NCBI RefSeq assembly: GCF_900129635.1
Contig: NZ_FSRB01000002.1
Location: 462,727-526,726, forward strand
DNA from: Singulisphaera sp. GP187
GTDB taxonomy: Bacteria; Planctomycetota; Planctomycetia; Isosphaerales; Isosphaeraceae
DNA length: 64,000 nt
Direction: 5' to 3'
A program made the position numbers and the translations under genes. The notes under the pieces were generated by a model. The model was not told the DNA's origin, did no database searches, and was given only the letters and a program-made list of their open reading frames with translations. Shown here piece by piece: positions 58,548 through 64,000 of this stretch (position 1 is the stretch's first letter; each line of letters begins with the position of its first letter).

Positions 58548-59531
58548 TCACCAGCGCCAGTCTTTGGCCAGCTCGCGGTTGACGACGCAGTCGGCCGGCC
58601 AGACGCCCTGGTAGAGCGACACGACGCATTTCGCGGCCAGTTCGGCCATGTCGGCCATGCTCTTGACGTCGATGCCCCCCATGTGCGGGCTGAGCACGAC
58701 GTTGGGGGCACTCAGTAATGGGTTGTCCGGCTTGGGAGGTTCCGATTTCAGGACGTCAAGCCCTGCGCCGGCGAGGTGGCCCGAAACGAGGCTCGCGGCC
58801 AGGTCGGCCTCGACGACCAGGCCTCCGCGTGACGTGTTGAGCAGGTACGAACCGGGGCGCATCCGCGCCAGGGTCTGGGTGTTGATCAGGCCCTGGGTCT
58901 CTGCGGTCAGGGGCATGTGCAGGCTGACGACGTCGGCCGCCGCGAGCAAATCCTCGAACGAGCCGCGGACGATGCCGTGGCGGGTGTCGAAATCGAGGTC
59001 GGGGACCGGGTCATAGGCGAACACGCGCATGCCGAAGGCGAGGGCCCGCGTCGCCATCGCGCGACCGATCCGGCCCAGGCCGACCAGGCCGAGCGTCTTG
59101 CCGCGCAACGGCTGGACCAGGGTCCGATCCCAGCCCCCTTGGTGGATGCTCCGGTCGTTCTTGACGATGCTCCGCGTCAGCGCCAGGAGAAGGGCGAACG
59201 CTTGCTCGGCCACGCTCTCGTGGTTCGTCCCCGGAGTAATCACGACCGCCACATTACGGGCGGTCGCCGCGACCACATCCACGGCATCGTATCCGACCCC
59301 GGTGCGCGCGATCACGCGAAGCCGAGGCGCGGCGTCGAGCACCGCGGCCGTGATTCGTTCGCCGCCCGCCACCATGGCGTCGACCTCGGGGAGAATCGCG
59401 CGGAGCGAGGCTTCACTGGGAACCTGCTCGCCGCGGAAATCCACGCATTGGAATCCGGCGGCTTCGAAAACCTCGCGGTATGAACCAGGTCGATCGCGGA
59501 GTGGCTCGGGTGTGATCAAAACAGTAGGCAT
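58548..59531 (-). CDS. D-isomer-specific 2-hydroxyacid dehydrogenase (phosphoglycerate dehydrogenase-like)
   Basis: A 327-residue dehydrogenase. The NAD-binding motif GKTLGLVGLGRIGRAMATRALAFGM (GxGxxG) is followed by ADVVSLHMPLTAETQGLIN and the LLNTSRGGLVVEADLAASLVSGHLAGAGLDVLKSEPP block, which holds the catalytic Arg (SRGG) and Glu; the catalytic His is in LSPHMGGID. ATARNVAVVITPGTNHESVAEQAFAL is the SerA-like segment. The start at ATG 59531 (MPTVLITPEPL) matches the family. It lacks the SerA C-terminal regulatory domain, so phosphoglycerate may not be its substrate. Confidence 0.88.
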   Translation of the reverse strand: MPTVLITPEPLRDRPGSYREVFEAAGFQCVDFRGEQVPSEASLRAILPEVDAMVAGGERITAAVLDAAPRLRVIARTGVGYDAVDVVAATARNVAVVITPGTNHESVAEQAFALLLALTRSIVKNDRSIHQGGWDRTLVQPLRGKTLGLVGLGRIGRAMATRALAFGMRVFAYDPVPDLDFDTRHGIVRGSFEDLLAAADVVSLHMPLTAETQGLINTQTLARMRPGSYLLNTSRGGLVVEADLAASLVSGHLAGAGLDVLKSEPPKPDNPLLSAPNVVLSPHMGGIDVKSMADMAELAAKCVVSLYQGVWPADCVVNRELAKDWRW

Positions 59532-59687
59532 GGCGGGTCCGGCGGCAGTTTGCGATGAAAACGGTGAATCCACGGTTCGCCACAGGCTAACCGCGCCGGA
59601 GAGACGTCGCTAGAGGCCACTCGCCGCCGTTGAAGTCCACTCCGTTCGCGATCGATCCCTCGACTTCTTCACCAAGATCCTCCTCGT

Positions 59688-59711
59688 CTCAGGCTCAGGC
59701 TCAGGCTCAGG
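59688..59711. repeat. Hexanucleotide microsatellite (CTCAGG)4
   Basis: Four perfect copies of CTCAGG within the 359-base spacer (59532-59890) between the divergent-facing genes. The remaining spacer has no gene that I can support. Confidence 0.85.
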
Positions 59712-59890
59712 CCCGACTCGGGTCGACGGCCGCCGGCACGGCCCGGTTCAGAAAGTTGGGGATGGTGCCTTGGAGCGACGCGGCAACTCGACTTCGGCAT
59801 CGTGCAAGTCGCTTGCCATTCCGCGCGATCAGGAAGCCGTGGCCGCTCGACGCGCCCGTCACGAGAATGAGACGGTCGGTGCGAGGTCGG

Positions 59891-60895
59891 TCAGAAACAG
59901 GGCGCGTCGGCGACCCGTTTTTTGAAATTCTGGCTCACGGTCCCAAAATGATTGTCCCAATCATATTTTAGTCCACTGACCCTTGAGCTTTCCAGGATCT
60001 CCACGTTGTAGAGTCCCATTTGCCGGATCTTCGCTTGCAGTTCCAAAGATCGACCTTTCACCGGATCATCGAATCCAACCCAATAGAAATAAAAACGCGT
60101 TGTCGGAACGAGTTTCGGGATCGGGATGGGAAGGATCCCCGGGAGTGTTTGAAATCCAACCAAGGAGTGGTGAGACAGGGCCGACTCGAGCCACTCCCCG
60201 ATGACGTCGATGTCCACTCGTTTCTTCTTTCCTTTGACCTCAATGGTGCGAGATCCCTGGCCATACATCGTGTCGAATCCCCAGACTTCGCAGACCGGCG
60301 AGCGCATGGTCCTGACCTGCTGCGAGAGGATGCCTCCCGCTCCGGAATGACCAGCGAGTACGATGTTGCCAATCTCGGGGCGCCTCTTTTTGTCAGCATA
60401 CTGGGGAACATGCTTGCAGATCCACTTGGTCACTTCCGCCAGGAAATCATCCGCCCCGCCCGAATTGGCAAAGATGCCCATGCCCGGGTTGAGGCTGCTG
60501 CCGGGCGCCGCGCCCATCGTCGGCGCGATCAGCACAGCCTGTTTCCCGGTGGCATTGATGTATTCACGCAAGTAAAGATCGTGGAGTTTTCCGCTCCAGT
60601 ATTCATTGATGGTCTTGAATTCATCCTTCTTGTGCCCGTGAAAGTAGAGGATGACGTTGATCTTGTCCGGAAACTTGAATCCCGCGGGAAAGAAGACCCC
60701 TGTTGCATTGTCTTGACTGTTTGGCATCACTTCGATGGGAAAGTAATACGTGGCCTCGGCGGGGCCACCGAAGTCCGACGGGGACGACGCGGAAAACGGA
60801 TGCTCGATGGGCGGGACGTTACTGGGCAGCTTATCCACATAATCAAAGCGGGAATTGGTGCGTGGAGTCGGGGCGGGTTTTTTTAGAGGGGCCAT
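59891..60895 (-). CDS. Alpha/beta-hydrolase-like protein, unusual
   Basis: A 334-residue protein without a signal peptide. It has INVILYFHGHKKDE (an oxyanion-type HG motif), AVLIAPTMGAAPGSSLNPG, the nucleophile elbow IVLAGHSGAGGILSQQVRTM (GxSxG) and a late FYFYWVGFDDPV and YDWDNHFGTV (acid and His candidates), so the catalytic triad looks complete. The protein is rich in Lys and Asn and its codons are more A/T-rich than those around it, which may mean acquisition from elsewhere. The start at ATG 60895 (MAPLKKPAPTP) is set there because the upstream 25 codons lack coding character. Function not recognised. Confidence 0.65.
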   Translation of the reverse strand: MAPLKKPAPTPRTNSRFDYVDKLPSNVPPIEHPFSASSPSDFGGPAEATYYFPIEVMPNSQDNATGVFFPAGFKFPDKINVILYFHGHKKDEFKTINEYWSGKLHDLYLREYINATGKQAVLIAPTMGAAPGSSLNPGMGIFANSGGADDFLAEVTKWICKHVPQYADKKRRPEIGNIVLAGHSGAGGILSQQVRTMRSPVCEVWGFDTMYGQGSRTIEVKGKKKRVDIDVIGEWLESALSHHSLVGFQTLPGILPIPIPKLVPTTRFYFYWVGFDDPVKGRSLELQAKIRQMGLYNVEILESSRVSGLKYDWDNHFGTVSQNFKKRVADAPCF

Positions 60896-61234
60896 GAGTT
60901 GTCTTCCTGAATCAATGGTTGCAGCCGGTATCGAGCACCACATGCTCGCTTCGGTGGCCTCGCGCATCATTCAGTGTCAAGCGGTCGACCCCTGAGAGTA
61001 TTTCGTCAACGAGTTGGGAATGTGACAGGGGGACTGGCTTTCAAGCAGAAAGTGCCCCTCAGCCTCGACTTCGTACGTGCATGGCTGCAGTTCGTCTGGT
61101 TCGATGGCTGGGGATGGGGGAGGAGGGATGGCGGCCAGAGTCGTCGCCGGCCGGCGGTTGCCGGATCGCCCACTTGATGAAGAAATTCGGGGTAGATACG
61201 CTAGGGAAATCCGTTGACTTCCCCGGAGCCGGCG
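60896..61234. other. Intergenic region without recognisable feature
   Basis: 339 bases between the hydrolase-like gene and the divergent membrane protein gene. No RNA, repeat or gene is supported. Confidence 0.4.
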
Positions 61235-61804
61235 ATGGACACAGCACCACCGAGCGCCGAGCCGCGCAAGGCAAGCACCGGCGACGCGATGATCCTGATC
61301 TTCGCGTTCGCGGTCGGTCTTGCGATCTCCCTCCGCCCCATGTCGGACATGGTCGAATGGTATGGCTTGCTCATACCGTCAAGCCGCTTTGACCTGTTGG
61401 GATGGTGGACGGCCTTCGCGCGGAAACTGCCGCCGCAATTCCTGCTAATCCAGGGCGGCGTCCAGCTCCTGTTTTGCTTGATCATACCCCTCACCCTGGC
61501 CCTCATCGTCGCCCGACTGCGCCAACCAAGGCCGTCCTCATGGCGGCTCCAGCCGGGCTTCGTGGCCTCCGTAGCGTTGTGCTTGGCCGCCGTCGTGAGC
61601 ATCGACGTGGAGTACTTCAACCTAATAATGATCCCTCCCCTGATCGGATCGATCCTGCCGGGCGGGGCCGTGCTCTTCTCGTGGCTGGTCCTACTGACCA
61701 TTCGCCGGTGGCACCCTGAGGCAGGCTGGATCGACCGTTCCGGGCGAGTGGTGGGTGCCCTTTGGTTGGCGACGATCCCCTGGTCGCTCTGGGTGGCGAA
61801 TTGA
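61235..61804 (+). CDS. Small integral membrane protein, unknown
   Basis: A 189-residue protein with about four membrane spans (GDAMILIFAFAVGLAISL, LIQGGVQLLFCLIIPLTLALIVA, GFVASVALCLAAVVSIDV, GGAVLFSWLVLLTI). No known domain is recognised. The ATG at 61235 has GGAG 7 bases upstream and is preferred over a TTG at 61214. It stands alone and its function is unknown. Confidence 0.65.
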   Translation: MDTAPPSAEPRKASTGDAMILIFAFAVGLAISLRPMSDMVEWYGLLIPSSRFDLLGWWTAFARKLPPQFLLIQGGVQLLFCLIIPLTLALIVARLRQPRPSSWRLQPGFVASVALCLAAVVSIDVEYFNLIMIPPLIGSILPGGAVLFSWLVLLTIRRWHPEAGWIDRSGRVVGALWLATIPWSLWVAN

Positions 61805-61867
61805 CGGGGAGCAGGCCGCAGGGCCAGCTCGCGTAACTGTGCGTTACACTTTGGACTCAAATGCTCA

Positions 61868-61999
61868 CTCTGTACAGTAGACCGTTACCTCGACATCCTG
61901 CGAGGTCAGTTCGTCGGCGATAATCGGTTTGACCTCTTCCCACCGCCCGCCGGCCAGGCCGTAGCCGATGCGGGACATGTGGTCTGACAGGACTTTCCT
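61868..61999 (-). pseudogene. Macro-domain (ADP-ribose-binding) protein remnant
   Basis: The minus-strand translation ending at 61865 contains HMSRIGYGLAGGRWEEVKPIIADEL and DVEVTVY, which match the C-terminal end of macro-domain proteins (the RIGCGLAGGxW motif followed by a VxVY strand). The N-terminal part of the domain, with the ADP-ribose-binding loops, is missing; residues upstream of about 61999 show no resemblance, and the rsmH-like gene begins on the opposite strand. It is best read as a truncated relic. Confidence 0.6.
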
Positions 62000-62058
62000 A
62001 TTGGTGATAAAATCGTGAAACGTTTCCACGTTCCAAATCTCGGATCGCGAATCCGGCC

Positions 62059-63117
62059 ATGACCGACCCCACTCCCGAGAAGCCAGGGCGACGCCCACGA
62101 TATCGCGGCAAGAACCCGCGAAAGTTTTCAGAAAAGTACAAGGAGCACCGGCCCGAGCAGTATGCCGACGATGTGGCGAAGGTGATCGCCGGCGGCAAGA
62201 CGCCGGCCGGCACGCACAGGCCGATCATGGTCTCCGAAATCCTCGAGGTTCTTGCACCTCGGCCCGGGGACGTGGCGGTGGATTGCACCTTGGGCTACGG
62301 CGGTCACGCTCGCGAATTGCTCGCGGCCGTGCAACCGGGGGGACGGCTGCTCGGGGTGGACGCCGACCCGATCGAGCTGCCCAAGACCGAGGCTCGGCTT
62401 CGCGCACTCGGCTTTCCCGCGGAAGCGGTCGTCGTCAGGCGGATGAGCTTCGCGGGCTTGACGAAGTTCGTCGCCGCGGAAGCGCCCGAAGGCGCGGACG
62501 TGGTGCTCGCCGATCTCGGCCTCTCCTCCATGCAGATCGATGACCCCGCGCGGGGTTTCACCTTCAAGGAGAACGGCCCGCTCGACATGCGGATGAACCC
62601 CGCCCGGGGCTTGCCCGCCTCGGCCCTGCTGTCGACGCTGGCCGAACCCGAGCTGGCCCGGATCCTCGTCGACAATGCCGACGAACCCCTCGCCGCCGAG
62701 ATCGCCGCCGCGATCGTTCGCGCCCAGGCACGCGCGCCGCTGGCCTCGACCCGGGCGCTGGCCACGATCGTGCAGACCGTTTTCGAACGCTGGTCCGGCC
62801 GTTGCCTGGGGACCGCCGACGACGCGGTCCGCCGCGTCTTTCAAGCGATCCGGATCGCCGTCAACGATGAGTTCGGCGCCTTGGAGGCCCTCCTCCGCAT
62901 GGCCCCGTTCTGTCTGAAACCAGGGGGGCGAATCGCCTTCCTGACGTTCCACTCCGGCGAAGATCGCCGGGTCAAAGCCGCCTTCAAGGACGGTCTTCAC
63001 GACGGGACCTACGCGTCGATCGCGCCCGAAGTGATCCGCGCCTCGGCCGAGGAACGGTTTGCGAACCCGCGTTCTTCCTCGGCGAAGCTCCGGTTCGCCG
63101 TCCGCAGCGCCTCATAA
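62059..63117 (+). CDS. rsmH: 16S rRNA m4C1402 methyltransferase family (RsmH/MraW)
   Basis: A 352-residue protein. The RsmH core is intact: HRPIMVSEILEVL, DCTLGYGGHARELL (SAM motif), GVDADPIEL, DVVLADLGLSSMQIDDPARGFTFKENGPLDMRMNP, RRVFQAIRIAVNDEFGALEALL and the C-terminal FLTFHSGEDRRVKAAF. Unlike classical RsmH it has a basic N-terminal extension of about 50 residues (GRRPRYRGKNPRKFSEKYKEHRPEQYADDVAKVI). It is not in a cell-division (dcw) cluster, having no ftsL or pbp genes nearby. It could be the main RsmH or a paralogue with a related substrate. Confidence 0.85.
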   Translation: MTDPTPEKPGRRPRYRGKNPRKFSEKYKEHRPEQYADDVAKVIAGGKTPAGTHRPIMVSEILEVLAPRPGDVAVDCTLGYGGHARELLAAVQPGGRLLGVDADPIELPKTEARLRALGFPAEAVVVRRMSFAGLTKFVAAEAPEGADVVLADLGLSSMQIDDPARGFTFKENGPLDMRMNPARGLPASALLSTLAEPELARILVDNADEPLAAEIAAAIVRAQARAPLASTRALATIVQTVFERWSGRCLGTADDAVRRVFQAIRIAVNDEFGALEALLRMAPFCLKPGGRIAFLTFHSGEDRRVKAAFKDGLHDGTYASIAPEVIRASAEERFANPRSSSAKLRFAVRSAS

Positions 63118-63597
63118 ACCACTGTTTTTTTGTCCGTTTGCTATGACGAAGGCCAGGACCGATATCGGATGAGGGCCGTAAATCATCCGCCGCCACTCGG
63201 TTCGGGCGGCGGATCGCGCTCGCCCTGCAAGACTTGCAAGTTCGTGCGTCTCAGCGCCTCCCTCAGATTCTCGCATTCCCGCTTCTCGACCTCCGCGTCG
63301 GTTTCTCGTGAGCAATTCACGAAATTTCGTTAGCCGGTTACGGATTCTCGTGGATTTCGTTGTTTGCGTGAAATGTCGGTTCTCCCATGTTGTCGACGCA
63401 AATCCTTGGAGAATTAAAGGGTTGTGAAAACGATTCGGCTTCGGCACGACGCCTGCTTATCTCGGAAAGGTGAGTGTACGAACCGAAGCGCAAAGCGGGT
63501 CCTCATCCATCGACGCCGCTATCGGCCCCGTTGGTTCGGGCCAACGCTTCAGACGCTCGTGAGACCAGTTGGGACAGCTTGGGGGAGGCCTTGCGTG
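63118..63597. other. Leader region upstream of the sulfite/nitrite reductase gene
   Basis: 480 bases between rsmH and the reductase gene. I see no riboswitch consensus or repeat of the families in this window; GGGGGAGG (63580-63587) serves as the ribosome site of the next gene. Confidence 0.4.
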
Positions 63598-64000
63598 ATG
63601 GACCAGGGTATGAGCGACGGTCGGGGCGATGGGGCAGCCAAGAAGAAGCCGCCCAGCAAGGCCGAGGCGGTCAAGGTCGCCAGCCAGTACCTCAGGACGT
63701 TCGTGGCCGACGAGATCGGCAACGGCCGGGCCAACTTCTCCGAGGATGCGGCGGCCGTCCTGAAGTTCCACGGCTCCTACCAGCAGGATGATCGCGACGT
63801 CCGCAGTGTCATGAAGCGAGAAGGGAGAGAGAAGGAGTATCAGTTGATGGTCCGGGTCCGCATGCCCGGCGGTAAGCTCGCCACCGCTGCGCAGTATTTG
63901 ACGGTGGCGAACGTGGCCGAGACCGCCGGCAACGGCACGTTGCGCATTACCACCCGCCAGGAGTTCCAGATCCATGGGGTGGTGAAGGCCGACCTCCCCG
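63598..64000 (+). CDS. Sulfite/nitrite reductase hemoprotein, N-terminal part (3' end outside window)
   Basis: The first 134 residues are visible. After a short hydrophilic head come VLKFHGSYQQDDRDVRS, EYQLMVRVRMPGGKLATAAQYLTVANVAETAGNGTLRITTRQEFQIHGVVKADLP, the N-terminal ferredoxin-like domain of siroheme-containing assimilatory sulfite or nitrite reductases. The TTRQxFQxHGV block is the diagnostic motif. The ATG at 63598 has GGGGGAGG at a good distance; a second ATG at 63610 is in frame. Sulfite is more likely than nitrite, given the similarity to the CysI beta component, but the cluster-binding cysteines lie outside. Confidence 0.88.
   Translation, partial: MDQGMSDGRGDGAAKKKPPSKAEAVKVASQYLRTFVADEIGNGRANFSEDAAAVLKFHGSYQQDDRDVRSVMKREGREKEYQLMVRVRMPGGKLATAAQYLTVANVAETAGNGTLRITTRQEFQIHGVVKADLP

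Overview
The window is GC-rich chromosomal DNA from a planctomycete, most likely of the Isosphaeraceae/Gemmataceae type. The evidence is the gene content: paired DUF1553/DUF1501 and DUF1592/DUF1552 proteins with planctomycete cytochrome c heads, DUF1559 pseudopilin-like proteins, a surface protein carrying an LEPR-XLL-like sorting motif, an ECF sigma factor with a C-terminal membrane segment, and many low-information spacers filled with palindromic repeats. The genus is an inference; no rRNA gene is present.

Layout. 1-2098: end of a DUF1553 gene and a DUF1501 gene. 2367-3675: complete ISAs1-family insertion sequence with an 8-bp target duplication. 3733-9426 (minus): radical SAM protein, D-aminoacylase, aminotransferase and a conserved hypothetical. 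9689-12385 (minus): a unit bounded by a cobalamin riboswitch and a terminator, encoding a DUF1559 protein, a small lipoprotein and a PepSY membrane protein. 12633-15686: large J-like/zinc-ribbon protein. 16010-17250: tnpB element. 17256-28446: hydrolase, second DUF1501/DUF1553 pair, SdrD-like surface protein, DUF1592/DUF1552 pair. 28500-30711: nested repeats (161-bp MITE-like insertion, a double-hairpin element) and a complete IS4-family element. 30799-37550: oxidoreductase, a Ser/Thr kinase fused to a nicotinamidase, cyclophilin, DUF1559, ECF sigma factor, ferritin-like Tat protein.

37527-40361: a 48-bp tandem duplication, then five head-to-tail copies of one CAT-anticodon (initiator-like) tRNA gene, each with its own promoter. 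40448-47150: folA and thyA, an HTH regulator, an OYE-type oxidoreductase, a methyltransferase, a cysteine desulfurase and an IscA/ErpA carrier. 47340-51695: ABC exporter pair and a leucine-rich-repeat protein. 52667-58315: an NtrC-type two-component system divergent from a consensus sigma-54 promoter with phased upstream sites, followed by a possible small exported protein and a SulP anion transporter. 58548-64000: 2-hydroxyacid dehydrogenase, hydrolase, small membrane protein, a macro-domain remnant, an RsmH-family methyltransferase and the start of a sulfite/nitrite reductase.

The strongest candidates for undescribed biology are the riboswitch-headed DUF1559-lipoprotein-PepSY unit, the kinase-nicotinamidase fusion, the five-copy tRNA array, and the two-component/sigma-54/SulP circuit.
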